From Oidiodendron maius Zn (taxonomy: Eukaryota; Ascomycota; Leotiomycetes; Myxotrichaceae), in assembly GCA_000827325.1 (NCBI GenBank), contig KN832913.1:1-64000 (forward strand): a stretch of 64,000 nt of DNA, given 5' to 3'. Below are positions 22,080 to 32,680 of this stretch, piece by piece. Under the pieces are notes generated by a model. The model saw nothing but the letters and a program-made list of their open reading frames with translations, was not told where the DNA came from and made no database searches. The stretch's first letter is position 1, and the number at the start of each line of letters is the position of its first letter. The translations under genes and the position numbers were made by a program.

Positions 22080-23380
22080 ATACGAGTGGGTTTGGCTAGG
22101 TGGGGCAAGTATTAGGTAAAAAACTTCAGATATTATTTCTAAGTTCATGGTTAAGTACGAATAAACAAAAGTTTACTCACCTCATTGGGTTAGTTGAAGG
22201 TTTCCTTTTCAGGTGTGTTATTATTTAGTGGTAAAATACAGTAGCTGTAAGTAATAGAGAGGATAATCCTGATAAAAATGTATAGCTCGTCCTTCCTATG
22301 ACTTTTGTGGATTTTTCGGATATGTTTACTATATAGACTCAATAGAATCGTTCTATAACGAGATGCTTATGATGAATTTGCGTGCTTAGAGATATATTAC
22401 TGAATGCAGTAAAACAGGGCTGTGCGAAGAAAGTTGCGGCGATGCAAAGATCGTTGCCTCTTAACCACAACCAGCCACATCCGTAGGATCTCGGCGATTT
22501 CGAAGAAGCCACAGACCTAAAACCAAAGTGAAGGGTTCGGCTTTCCGGTAGGCCTGACTTATAGTGTGCGCTTGATTTCGTGGGTAGTCTACCACCAGCC
22601 AAAGATTCAACTAGAACGGTTAATGACCACCACATAGTTACATTTCTATACAGTAATCTTGGCGCTCCTCTCATATTGACTATTTACCACGCTAAATTCT
22701 CTTTGGACCCTTTCGCTTCCGCCGTTCCCGCTTCCCTTCATCCTCTTGTAAAAGGAGAATGGTGAAGTATCTCACTAGTCACTCGTGGCACGAGGGCGTA
22801 GCTTAGGATCAGTACTCAACCATGTCGTTGTCACCTCTGCGAGAAGGCCGTTCAGCCTTAGGCATTATGCGAATATTAGTAATATACCAGTAATTGCATG
22901 GTAGACTACGGATTTTAACTTATCAGATACGGGTATGGCTATATAATAACTGTTACAAGGCGGCAGCTAAAGCCGAGCGCAATTCTGTTGGCTTTACAAA
23001 TCGCTAGTTCTAACCCATGAAATTTAGTACGACTAAGATCTAGGATATATAAATTTTTGTTTATGTGATACCTAGATAGCCGTTATATATCCTACCGAAG
23101 TTCAATGATATAGAAATATCGTTTAGCTACAGAAAATAAATACTTTAGGCAACTGCAAGGTCAACTACATAATATTCGTCGTATAGCTAATTGGCTAATA
23201 TATAAGTAAGAGAGGAGAGAATATAACGATACGAAATAGGCTCTACCTGGTATGAAACCAGATAGCTTTGACAATTGAAATGGTATTTGTCGTCGAGAAT
23301 TTTGCCAATTGGTCGGGGTCATCAGCTCCACTGCGGGATTTTCGCTTCGGAGGGATGTCGGTTACTTGGAAAGCTTCAAT
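22080..23380. other. Intergenic, no gene supported
   Basis: Mixed composition with only short open frames. A minus frame at 22,674-22,339 is open for 111 codons but has no recognisable motif. The last part, next to the dispersed repeat at 23,385, is presumably promoter sequence of the Zn2Cys6 gene that starts at 23,731. Confidence 0.45.
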
Positions 23381-23384
23381 CGAT

Positions 23385-23548
23385 TCCAAATTAGGCAAGG
23401 TATACGCGCAAATATTCTAGCATATGGGTACGAAGGCGGCTGCGCAGCTCGAACTTTGTTGGTGCTGATACAGTCGCACCCAGTGCATGTTTTGCCATTT
23501 GAGGTCACTCTGCCACTCGCACCTCGCTGTCGCCACCACCACTCGATT
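23385..23548 (+). repeat. Promoter-associated dispersed repeat, copy A
   Basis: This aligns with 28,024-28,186 (copy B). Shared landmarks in order are TCCAAATTAGG.AAGGTA, TTCTAGC.TA, GGGTACGAAGGCGGCTG, GCAGCTCG, GATACA.TCGCACCC, TCTGCCAC and CACTCGATT or CAACTCGATT. The core contains GCTGCGCAGC, a perfect palindrome in this copy. It ends 182 bp upstream of the ATG of the Zn2Cys6 gene at 23,731. Confidence 0.75.
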
Positions 23549-23730
23549 TCTACGTACCCATCAAGCGCTTTATTTACAAACGGCAGCCAACCTCACATAC
23601 TCCAATTCTTCTTCCTTCGCAGTTCTAGGCCCGCTAAGTACGATTCTGGATTATTCTAATATACTCCCGCGATCCCCGTCGCATCAACAATCCTGCTACC
23701 GCATTAATTTTCGTTTGTTGCCATAAAACC

Positions 23731-25067
23731 ATGCCTGGGTTGCCTAATACTCTGGCGGGGGACGGGCATAAGTCCCATCTGCTAAGGAAGTCGTCGAGGC
23801 AGTCGAAATATGCGAAGTCCCTTAATCAAAACTCTAAGTGGCCCAATTATTTGCAAGAACATAGCTCCGTCGTGGTTAATGAGAGGCATAAAAGAGTTCG
23901 GAAAGCTTGCGAGCGGTGTAGTATGAAGAAGACCAAGGTATGGCTAGCTAAACCCAGCTACATTGATATTCAATCCAGCATCTAACGGCCGGCAAGTGTG
24001 ATGGAGAGTTTCCATGCAAACGGTGCAAAGACGACGGACTGATATGTATTGCTAGGAGTAGGAAGAGGGCCGAGTTCAAACAGTTTCCTATAGAGTAAGT
24101 GAGCCATCCCACTGCATCGGTCTCCGACTAATACCATTTCATCAGATATGTTGAGGTCCTGGAGAACAATCTGTATGCTCTGATTGCTACCGTTCAGAGG
24201 CTCTATACTATGATCCGAAATAACAAGTCATGGGATCTGGGGGAGCCTGGTATGAATAATAGAGGCCAGCCCATCATCCACGACATTGCTTCCAAGCTTG
24301 GCTGCATCCGGCCCTCTCCAGATCTCCCCGCTAACCTTCCAGAAGTCGCAGAAGACCTTGCAGAGTTACAAGCCCAACTCACAGCAGCTTGTCCAGAGGT
24401 AGATGCGGAAGATACGGCGAGCAGGAAGCTATCAGGGTCTTCATCGTCACTGCCGTATCTTGCGTACACCGAGAAAGTGTGCAGTACCGAGAGTGGCAAT
24501 TCAGTTGGCTCTAAGGACTGCAATCAAACATTGTGGATGCAACTGCAACCGCACCCGGGCGCCAAAGCCAACCAATCTGCGACCAATGGGTCCACAATCA
24601 CGCCCATGCCCCTGAGTCCACTGCGAAACTCTACAGACGACGACGGGCCTTATTCCAGCACGGACTCGGCGCGAGCAACATTTGATAAAGATAGCTCGAT
24701 ACCCTCGTGGGTCTACACCAATTTTCAGACGCAGTCGACAGTATTCTACAAAGCCTTGCCCTTCCCGCCATGGTCGACCACCGACGACTTTCTCGGGCCC
24801 ACACATGCGCTCGACCTGACCGAACAGTTTTTGAAGGCGCATCGGGTTTCGGGCATCTCTGACCCGCTGCTGAACAGGCTACCGGACCGCCCGATTGACC
24901 TAGTCGAGCCAAACCTGCTCAAAGAAGTCCGCTTGCAGGATGGCCTGAGCCTCACAGAAACCACCATCGCGCCTCATGTGTTGGATTGCGATGGGTATGA
25001 CCCGAGCAGTCAGATGGACAGCATCATGTTCGGGAAGGAGTACGAGAGTCGGATGGGATGGACATGA
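23731..25067 (+). CDS. Zn(II)2Cys6 transcription factor, 408 aa
   Basis: Exons 23731-23937, 23997-24094 and 24146-25067 give 408 residues. Introns are 59 and 51 bp with GTATGG and GTAAGT donors and CAAG and CAG acceptors. The first intron interrupts the zinc cluster directly before its third Cys. Joined, the cluster reads CERCSMKKTKCDGEFPCKRC followed by KDDGLIC: CX2CX6CX5CX2CX6C at about residues 60-86, preceded by a basic RHKRVRK. After it comes a helical segment (VEVLENNLYALIATVQRLYT) like the dimerisation region of GAL4-type factors, then a Ser/Thr/Pro-rich acidic region to the C-terminus. No 'fungal_trans' middle homology region is evident, so it belongs to the short C6 factors. It should be nuclear and bind CGG-containing sites. 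The dispersed repeat just upstream carries CGG triplets. Its targets are unknown. Confidence 0.9.
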
Positions 25068-25069
25068 TT

Positions 25070-25470
25070 TCTATTTCTCCTTGCAAAATAGTCGTGTTTG
25101 ACCTGAGTTATGCGTGCGCGTGACAAGAGACTCCTTTATAACTTACTTGTACCAGAAAGGATCAATTTGCTTTTATTTGTCACAATCAAGAGCTTACACA
25201 TATTTGAGGCGAGGCTCGGATCTATCCGGCGGCGAATAACAGATGCTCTCGGGAGGAATAGTATTGGGAAACTGGCGATTTCGACCATAGCGCAGACCAT
25301 AGCGCAAGTAAGACCTACCATGATATATCTTCAAGTTAAGCTCCGCGTTATCAGTTGATCCAGCTAATGCACCGTAACCCAGGAGCATTTAGCTGAAGTG
25401 CCCAAAGAGGTGACAAAGGGCACGAGCATTCAGTTGGAATGGGTAGGCGAGTGGCGCGGGTAGCAACAGC
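25070..25470. other. Intergenic, no gene seen
   Basis: This is terminator and spacer sequence after the Zn2Cys6 gene. It contains a small direct repeat (ACCATAGCGCA, twice, near 25,290). Open frames here begin in the middle of noncoding composition and show no motifs. Confidence 0.5.
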
Positions 25471-25476
25471 ACCAAC

Positions 25477-26367
25477 ATGATTGTTAGTGGTTCAAGCGAA
25501 CGTGAGAGAGATAGTGGTAATGACCACGCAACCAATCAAGTCGGCGGCGCGAGACCTCGTCAAACCAGAGCCTCGCGGGAGAATCGCCAGTCTAGCCTTG
25601 GCCCATGGACCCAAGCGCTCCGAGAGGTTGTTCAATGTATGGGGGCCACCTATAGCGCAATTAAAGTCCTAGAAGACAGGTTTGAATCCCATATGGATGA
25701 TCCCTATTGACACGGACGAATCGAGGAACATGCTGAAGGGAGAGTGCAGCGAAAAAGATGACGAGATAAAGATGCTTGAAAACACTATTACCACCTTGAG
25801 AAGCATGGACATAAGCCGAGGCTGATATTGATCGGAGTTAGGCAGAGATAAAGAAACCGAAAGAAAAATTAGATGAAGAGGGAATAAAACAGGAGAAGAG
25901 GGTTGCCGCGATGATAGCACAGGACAGGTTCAAGTTGACAAATGAGTTTGAAAAGCTCACGAAGGAGTATGATAGGAGTTATGCGGAGCGGAAGGAATTG
26001 GAAGACGAAGGCATTTGAATGAAGGCCGAGATGAAGTAGCTTGTGGCGACGGTGGAAGTGCCAAACAAATCTTTCGAAGCCCAATCTAAAAAGCTGAAAG
26101 GCGTATTCGAGCGATGTGATGTGATCTGTGGAAAAAGGCGACAGAATCATTCAAGCAAGACAAGTAACACCTGGAAAGAGAGCTTCAAGTGATAAAAGAC
26201 GAGCTTGCGCTAAGGCCCAAACGAAAAGAATATTTGTACGCGTCCTAGCTCCGTTTACAGTCAACAGGAAAGTGCCTCTACTAACTAAAGATAGCAAGCA
26301 AACTTTCGCAGACATCTACTCTTCTATAGAAACACTCTCTTTGTCTCGCGCTTTACTTACCAATTAG
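25477..26367 (+). pseudogene. Decayed coiled-coil protein gene
   Basis: The ATG at 25477 opens 77 codons ending FESHMDDPY and TGA. The adjacent frame then continues with SEKDDEIKMLENTITTLRSM. Later stretches in shifting frames (KLTNEFEKLTKEYDR, ERKELEDEG, HLERELQVIKDELALRPK) are Lys/Glu/Leu-rich with heptad character. The succession looks like one long coiled-coil protein broken by frameshifts and stops. No domain beyond the coiled coil is visible, so no function can be given. It lies tail-to-tail with the next regulator gene. The mutations include indels, so decay here is not only RIP. Confidence 0.4.
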
Positions 26368-26596
26368 GACTGCGCATCTCCAAATGTCAATCTTGTCTAA
26401 TTATAGAATATAGACATTGCTGTTACTATGAAATAAAGCAAACATACCAAACGTTCTCCGGTCATGCAAATCTAGTGCAAAGCGACCGGATACACCTTTC
26501 TCTGCCGACTACCTGCAATCTGGGCAGATTGTTGTACCGGGGGTATTCGGCATTTTGAGATAAAGTTGGGTGAAACTCTATTGGGTCATAACCGCA

Positions 26597-27921
26597 TCAG
26601 CTCCCACTGCTTTCTGGCCCTGCTCCAACAGTCGTCTCCAGCGGCCAAGACATTAACGCCGCCCACCTCTCCTCCTCCCCAATACACCTTTTTATATTCA
26701 AAATCAATTGCCTACCCCATCCCCTCAACCACCAATAGCCTTTAAAAGTATCTAGGTTCACTGCATAGTGCGCCAGGATAATCAAGGCTATGGGTTGTCT
26801 TTCAGCTAATAACTTCTCGTACTCCGATTCGATCATGAACGGCCATCTAAGGACAGTGACTTTGTTGGACTCGGTAACGCAGACACTATTCATTAATTGT
26901 TTGAGAGAAGCTATTGCGGTTTCGTAGATGTGCTTCTCTGAAGGGTATGATGGGTCAGAAGGTTCGCTGCATTCGTTGTCAATGTAGCATTGAAGGCGGC
27001 AGAAAGAATTAAGTGCTTCAGTTGATATGCCAGACTTTATGGGCGAATCGACTCGTTTGAACAGTAGGGAGAGTTCTCCAGCTTGAATCCAGGGCCAGGT
27101 TGATTGAAAAAAGGACATTCCATGAAGGAGAGAGAATATCTTGAGGATTTCTTGTATCGGCTCGTGAATTTCATGTGTACTAACACCAATGGTGGGAGAC
27201 GGCGAGATGAGGGGGAATGCGAAAACGAAGACTACTATGAGGGTGGAACAGGCAAAGAGGGCGGAGATATTGGAGGGAGTGATGTGGTTGAGGGCGTCTC
27301 GGCAGGCAGAGACGGCTATGTCGTGGTGTCGTATAGCGGAAGAGATGTATGTGGTTTTCTGGGATGGATAGAGGTGTGCCAGGTGGAGGGCAGAGATACC
27401 GAGAAGACTATGCATGAGTACGGGGTATTGGAAGGCAGTCTGAGGGATTGTGGTTTGCCAGATCTGTTGGAGGTGATGCTGGTTCGTAAATGTTGCATGA
27501 GTGGAGATGATGTAGTGATGCAGCAGCTCCAGATCCCCATATTGAATCGTCGATGTGTGATTTAAGTTTGGAAGAGAGGAGGGTTGGAAGCATAGAGATG
27601 CTTGGCTTGGATACCTAACAGTGCTCGGTGGAATTGGACTCGGAGTTCCACAATTAGAACCATGTTGGAATACTGGCTTAGCATCTCTTGAAGAGGTCCT
27701 TTCAAGAGATAATGAAGCAGTTGGCTGTGTAAAGCTGCACAGCTTCCCTTTTCTCGTGCATCTCCAGCATGACGGCTTGCCTTGGTCACACTACGAAGTA
27801 CGGTGATGATTAGTCTCAAACACGTGACCGTCAGATATTATAACGACCTTACCTTGACATGAGCGACTTTGCACTGCAAACATCCGTGGCGAGTCTTTGA
27901 ATGTTGGCGTCGTGAAGGCAT
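26597..27921 (-). CDS. Zn(II)2Cys6 transcription factor, UPC2-like, 420 aa
   Basis: There are two exons on the minus strand: 27921-27853 (23 codons) and 27790-26597, with a 62-bp intron (GTAAGG donor, TTCGTAG acceptor). The intron splits the zinc cluster. Joined, it reads CLQCKVAHVKC at residues 14-24 and then DQGKPSCWRCTRKGKLC: CX2CX6CX6CX2CX6C. A Ser/Pro linker follows, then YGDLELLHHYIISTH and LMHSLLGISALHLAHL, which are landmarks of the sterol-uptake-control (Upc2/Ecm22-like) fungal_trans_2 regulators. The C-terminal half is alpha-helical and ends GPESSGS. The second exon is a single open frame of 398 codons. It should be a nuclear DNA-binding activator or repressor. It is divergent from the FAD oxidoreductase gene, and repeat copy B begins 67 bp upstream of its ATG, so the two genes probably share a promoter. 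Confidence 0.9.
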
Positions 27922-27987
27922 CTTTCGAGTTGACTGTAACGTTAGCGGTCTACCGTAGGCTGGGCAAGTCTAGTCTTCAACGCAATA

Positions 27988-28186
27988 GACGTAAGATGCA
28001 AGGCTGAATGTAAGTTATCCTAGTCCAAATTAGGTAAGGTAAACGAGTGAGAGTTCTAGCGTACGGGTACGAAGGCGGCTGAGCAGCTCGGCTTTTCTAG
28101 TGCCGATACAATCGCACCCGGTGCAGGTATTACAATTTTAGGCCATTCTGCCACGCGCACCACACTGTGTCCGTCACAACTCGATT
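27988..28186 (+). repeat. Promoter-associated dispersed repeat, copy B
   Basis: The left half (27,988-28,096) matches the reverse complement of 32,140-32,241 (copy C). The right half (28,024-28,186) matches 23,385-23,548 (copy A). The common core is TACGAAGGCGGCTGAGCAGC followed by TCGGCTTTT, containing CGG-N10-CGG. The copy lies between the start codons of the divergent Zn2Cys6 factor (27,921) and FAD oxidoreductase (28,773). Confidence 0.75.
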
Positions 28187-28189
28187 ATT

Positions 28190-28772
28190 ACAGCTTGTTC
28201 CACGAAATTGAGTTCCGCCGATTTATTGGGTATCTTGCAGAAGATTCTCTTCGCAATGATCATATGCAAAGTGGCCTCACTGGAATGACCAATAGCTAAA
28301 AGGCCATTTGTCACACAGGAGACTTGGCCTCTTGACAAAGTATCAATATTACTACATTGTTGCAACGCTTGCATCTGTGCCATCGATAAACTGCCCAGGT
28401 TGTCAATAAATGCTTCTGCCAAGAGCCAATGGGCAACAGAACCTTCTCAGTAGTCTATTATTCCCTTTTCGTTGATATGCATGCAATTGAGGTCATCAAC
28501 TGCCAAATGGAGATCCATGGCATTACCCGCAAGCTAAGATACCTGTGTAAGTTGCAACGGTCAAATTTTGGCACTGACCTAATTTCTGCAAGGTATAAAG
28601 AGCCCTCTCCTGTACCTGCTTCGTCTTTGATACACTTTCATATCACTTCCTTAACTCCATCCATCCCCCTCAGTTACAGATATCGAGTGTTTGCTCTTTG
28701 CTACTCCAGCCTTTTCCTCTTTGAGTATCGCATCGTCAAGCTCAGCCTCAAGAACTTTAACCAACCTCTGAT
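28190..28772 (+). promoter_or_regulatory. Promoter and 5' leader of the FAD oxidoreductase gene
   Basis: This is noncoding sequence between repeat copy B and the ATG at 28,773. A pyrimidine-rich stretch (about 28,600-28,720, with CTTCC, TCCATCCCCC and CTTTTCC) directly precedes the gene, as is common near fungal transcription starts. A candidate TATA-like GGTATAAAG lies at about 28,591. Open frames in this stretch are incidental. Confidence 0.45.
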
Positions 28773-30200
28773 ATGAAGCCCATTAGCCTCGGAACTCTAA
28801 AGATCCTGTCATTGACCTATCTCACTCTCGTCGCCGCCATTCCTGACCCGCAAAATATCACCATTGAAGATGACTACCACGAAAGGGATGTCATCACCCG
28901 AGATGTCTGCATTATTGGCGGCGGCTCCGCCGGTACCTACTCAGCCATCCGCCTCCTCGAGCTTGGCCAAACCGTCATAGTCATCGAAAAGGAGTCCCTA
29001 ATGGGCGGCCACACAAACACCTTCACGATCCGCAGCTCGGGTCTCAAGATCGACTATGGCGTTGTCGTCTTCCACAACAACTCAGTAGTGCAAGACTACT
29101 TCGGTCACTTCAAAATCCCCCTCGCATACGCTGACTTTGGCACCCCCAATACAACTGCCAACGTCGACTTCCGCACTGGTCAGATTGTTGCTGGCTTCGT
29201 CTCGGAAAATTCAACATCAGCGTTGGAAGGTTGGGTCGTCCAGCTACAGAAGTACCCATTTCTTGCTGCAGGGTTCAACCTGCCGGATCCAGTGCCAGAA
29301 GACCTGCTTCTTTCATTCAACGACTTTGTGCAGAAGTATAATTTGGATGGAATGGTGCAGTTGATCTCGCAGCTTGACCAAGGGTATGCGGATCTGCTTA
29401 ATCAACCTACGCTTTATGCTATGAAGTCGCTTGGTCTAGATCTTGTACGGACCGTGCAGAATAGTTATATAACAACAGCCCGTCACGATAACTACGAGCT
29501 TTATGATGCTGCAACTACTGAGCTCAGTGCTGCAAAGAGCCTCCTTCTATCGTCCTACGTCATCTCTGTAGATCGCAACTACGATGGAAAAGGCAGCGCC
29601 AAGATAGTGGTTCAAACACCAACGGGGAAGAAGCTCATAAAAGCCCGCAAAATCGTCGTCGCCATCCCACCCCGCACAAGCAGCTTTAAGGGTTGGGACC
29701 TCGACAACCAGGAGAAAGATATATTTGGCACCTACCGCAACGAAGTCTATTATACCTGCCTCCTAACAAATACCGGCATCCCGGACTCTTTTGCAGTCAA
29801 CAATATCGGCGCCAACACATCGTTTAACCTCCCTGCCCTCCCCGGCATCTATGACATCCGTCCTACCGCAGAGCCGGGTCTCATTGACGTCAAGTACGGC
29901 TCTCCCTTCGAGCAAGACGATACCACCGTAAAGAAGAACATTATCGCTGCACTGGGCAGACTGAATATTACTGGAGTCACAACGACGCCAGAGAAGGCAA
30001 TGTTTGCGGCGTTCAATGCGCATGTGCCTTTTTTTGAGCATGTGACTTCAGATCAGATTAAGGAAGGCTTTTATAAGAGAGCGACGGGGTTGCAAGGACA
30101 TAGGGGGGTGTGGTATACAGGTGCGGCATGGGAGACTCATGATTCAAGTCAGATTTGGAACTTTACGGAGATCTTGTTGCCGGAGATTGTGAAGGCGTGA
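28773..30200 (+). CDS. Secreted FAD-dependent oxidoreductase (amine-oxidase / CpaO-like), 475 aa
   Basis: This is a single intronless frame of 475 residues. The N-terminus (KILSLTYLTLVAAIP) is a signal peptide with likely cleavage after residue 22. The FAD-binding Rossmann motif VCIIGGGSAGTYSAIRLLE lies at about residues 45-63, followed by VIVIEKES and GGHTNTF (amine-oxidase-family second FAD contact). The C-terminal FAD segment includes GLQGHRGVWYTGAAWETH at about 440-457. Several NxT/S sequons (for example NIT at 28, NTS, NIT, NFT) fit a secreted glycoprotein. Similar fungal proteins are often annotated as beta-cyclopiazonate dehydrogenase-like or flavin-containing amine oxidoreductases. 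The substrate is not predictable. The divergent promoter is shared with a Zn2Cys6 regulator, and an aromatic decarboxylase lies 2.5 kb downstream; a role in oxidising an amine or indole product is inference. Confidence 0.85.
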   Translation: MKPISLGTLKILSLTYLTLVAAIPDPQNITIEDDYHERDVITRDVCIIGGGSAGTYSAIRLLELGQTVIVIEKESLMGGHTNTFTIRSSGLKIDYGVVVFHNNSVVQDYFGHFKIPLAYADFGTPNTTANVDFRTGQIVAGFVSENSTSALEGWVVQLQKYPFLAAGFNLPDPVPEDLLLSFNDFVQKYNLDGMVQLISQLDQGYADLLNQPTLYAMKSLGLDLVRTVQNSYITTARHDNYELYDAATTELSAAKSLLLSSYVISVDRNYDGKGSAKIVVQTPTGKKLIKARKIVVAIPPRTSSFKGWDLDNQEKDIFGTYRNEVYYTCLLTNTGIPDSFAVNNIGANTSFNLPALPGIYDIRPTAEPGLIDVKYGSPFEQDDTTVKKNIIAALGRLNITGVTTTPEKAMFAAFNAHVPFFEHVTSDQIKEGFYKRATGLQGHRGVWYTGAAWETHDSSQIWNFTEILLPEIVKA

Positions 30201-30204
30201 AAAG

Positions 30205-30700
30205 GTGAGAAAAGGATGGTAATTTGGAGAAATTCGACTCTGTAACCATAATTTAGCTAGCTACCTATCATCTAGAGAGATGCACGAAAGCCTTGAGCGA
30301 TCCACATCCGCATTTCGAACCCCTTTGGCGTCGCGTCCTAGGTAAGGAACTGGATCAAGGTCTCATTCCTAATAAGAAAGTAGAGCTTGAATCCGCTGTC
30401 TAGCCTTATTTGTAAACACAATAGAAGAGTCTGTTTCGATAAAATGAGGTACAGTATCATTGAAGTTTAAATATCCACTGCCTGCACACCTTATGGTAAT
30501 CGACGAACGACAAATGAAATACTCAGAATATACTTCTACTTGACTACATGGCAGTATTATATTGTCTGATCAGAATATACCCGCATTTTATTCCCAGCCT
30601 TACATAATCGTGCTTCAACTTTCACTTTCAAACTCCAAGGTCCTTCCACCCATTGAAATAGTATCTAAAGCTCTAAACTCTCGGGTTATTTCGTCATACA
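30205..30700. terminator. Convergent 3' region between FAD oxidoreductase and RTA1 genes
   Basis: This roughly 500-bp AT-biased spacer lies between converging genes and holds both 3' UTRs. AATAAAA-like polyadenylation motifs are weak. I see no gene or repeat. Confidence 0.4.
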
Positions 30701-30705
30701 CACAT

Positions 30706-31690
30706 TTATGCATTGGAAATAACACGACGATGATTCCCATTCAGCAACATCATCTTCGTCCCTAGTCGACCTTTCGCTGCCTTCCCTCCCTTCAAAAGTG
30801 CATTCACCTCACTCGGATGAATCAGAATGAACACAACCATAACTGTAAGCATGAGTACTGCGTCAAAGATGTATAGATAGACCTCGTGTTCGAGCAAATA
30901 GCCGCTGAAACCCTGGAGGTATTCCACCACCCTGAAGATAGACCGAACCATAATCAAGCAGCTTGACACATACATGGCAATAACATGAGTATACCATGGA
31001 ATACTTTGGGCTTGTATCGTTGGGACTTTCTGCATTCTAATAGTGAAGAGGACGGCAACGAGGACGAAAATGCCGAAGAACATGAGTTGGACAAAGAGGC
31101 CACCAACGATGATATGCGCACCTGTCTTCAAGGAGGTTGCGGTACCACTTGCTTGGATACCCCCACCTATCAAGTGTATGAGCAACTATTTGGAGCACGG
31201 AAGGAGAACGAGGGACTTACCGGCACCTTGCATAAGGAAAGAAAGCACGTCACCACAGACAAAGATCTTAGTGAGCCATTTCTTTTTTATTATGGCATGC
31301 TCTTCTCCATCTACGAGCAAGATAATGCGGCCAAGTTCCATGTAAATTGTCGCTGCGAACAGGGCGGGAGCAACAAGAATGAGGAGGGTTTGGACTAAGT
31401 AGGGTCCCAGAGTCCAGTTCGGTGTTTGTGTATGCGAGACTGCTCGTCCAACGTAGCCGAACCCTTCGACTACAGAATATTGTTCTTAGTGGATGCCTGG
31501 AGGTCTTGAGACAGTATATAAACTTACAGAATCCTCCAATGACGAGGGGAATAACGAACCATGTGCGAGTCCGGACAAGTTGGTATGAATGGAGACTTGT
31601 GGCGAGGAAAAAGAGAATGATGAAAATGACAGCTGCTACCATGGAGGGGCTATAGTGGTAGTATTTGAATTCTGTGGTGCTATCTTCCAT
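30706..31690 (-). CDS. RTA1-like membrane protein, 290 aa
   Basis: Three exons on the minus strand, 31690-31528, 31469-31221 and 31166-30706, join to 290 residues. Introns are 58 and 54 bp with GTAAGT donors and GTAG and ATAG acceptors. Seven hydrophobic segments are expected and visible, beginning at MVAAVIFIILFFLATSLHSY. Family landmarks are GYVGRA, WTLGPYLVQTLLILVAPALF, ATIYMELGRII, FVCGDVLSFLMQGAGGGI and the loop FRVVEYLQGF. The final helix ends ILIHPSEV. RTA1-like proteins are 7-TM lipid-translocating-exporter-related proteins tied to resistance to amphipathic toxins (for example 7-aminocholesterol) and sphingoid bases. It shares its 5' region with the decarboxylase gene, so a self-protection or export role in the cluster is plausible but inferred. 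Confidence 0.9.
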
Positions 31691-32680
31691 TTTGAAGTAT
31701 AGATTGGCTGTAGTGAATTCTTTGATTGTTTAACTGGGAATCCGGGAGCACTAGGAGCAGGTGACGGAGATGATCGTGGTGACAAAATAACGAAAAATTT
31801 GAAGGTTGGAAGTAGCGATTTGGAAACTGAGTGAAAAAAATTAGTGAGTGACCCGCCAGATCCAATGTCCTATAGCACGATTCTTATATCTTCGAATACG
31901 ACAAGATACAGTACAACGTTATCGTAGACAGCTGCTGTTGGCATTCACGTACACTTTACCCGATTAAAAGTAGCTTGCTTGGCGTTAGTAGTAGTCTACT
32001 AATACTAACACGAATAAGAGCCCCTTAAGTCGGACACAAAACGATGATTGCTGAAACTCGCACTGATACTCTCCAATTACGGATCATCCTTGCCTTGGTT
32101 CTAGCTACACACATTAGAATTCATTACGAGTACCCGAATAAAAGCCGAGCTGCTCAGCCGCCTTCGTATCCTAGAAAATTTGCTCGTACCCCTTACTTAA
32201 TTTGGGCTAGGGCCATTCAGCCTTGCAAATTAGCATACGTCAGCTGTGCTATGTCCTAATACACTCGCATCCGGTGCGAGTGTAGTACCCTTTCAGATCA
32301 CCACCTTTACGACCTACTTTACCCCTTTTTGATAATCAAGTTATCAATTGATCAATTGACGCGAAGTGAGACTATCCCCGTGGGAAAATATCACCACCAC
32401 CAATGTTTTCTCTCTTGTTGAGGCGCTGCTAAATTAGTCCAGGCAACCCACGACGAACATTTGTCCCGGAGCTCTCTGTTAGCTTATCGATCCCAGCCAA
32501 TCGGGGCAATAGTTTCACCAACTGGCAATAGGATCCTTGGATACCCTTACGGAGTATAGCCATAAATATTCCCAACCCTACCTGTACAGTTTAGTCCTTC
32601 GACTTTAGTCAAATAATACTGCAATCAGTGTGACTAGATAATCCTTTTATTTGGCATTCTGCGTTTCCTGATCAGCAAGC
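31691..32680. promoter_or_regulatory. Divergent promoter region, RTA1-like / decarboxylase
   Basis: Just under 1 kb of noncoding sequence lies between two head-to-head start codons. It contains repeat copy C (32,140-32,241, minus). It also contains a perfect inverted GATCAATTGATC-like sequence at about 32,340-32,360 (TTATCAATTGATCAATTGA) and an inverted CTCGCA...TGCGAG near 32,264-32,280. These are candidate regulator sites. Confidence 0.5.
32140..32241 (-). repeat. Promoter-associated dispersed repeat, copy C
   Basis: The reverse complement matches the left half of copy B. Landmarks are GCAAGGCTGAATG, CCAAATTA.GTAAGG, TCTAG and TACGAAGGCGGCTGAGCAGC followed by TCGGCTTTT. The core is identical to copy B over about 30 bp. 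The copy lies near the middle of the divergent promoter between the RTA1-like (31,690) and decarboxylase (32,681) genes. Confidence 0.75.
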
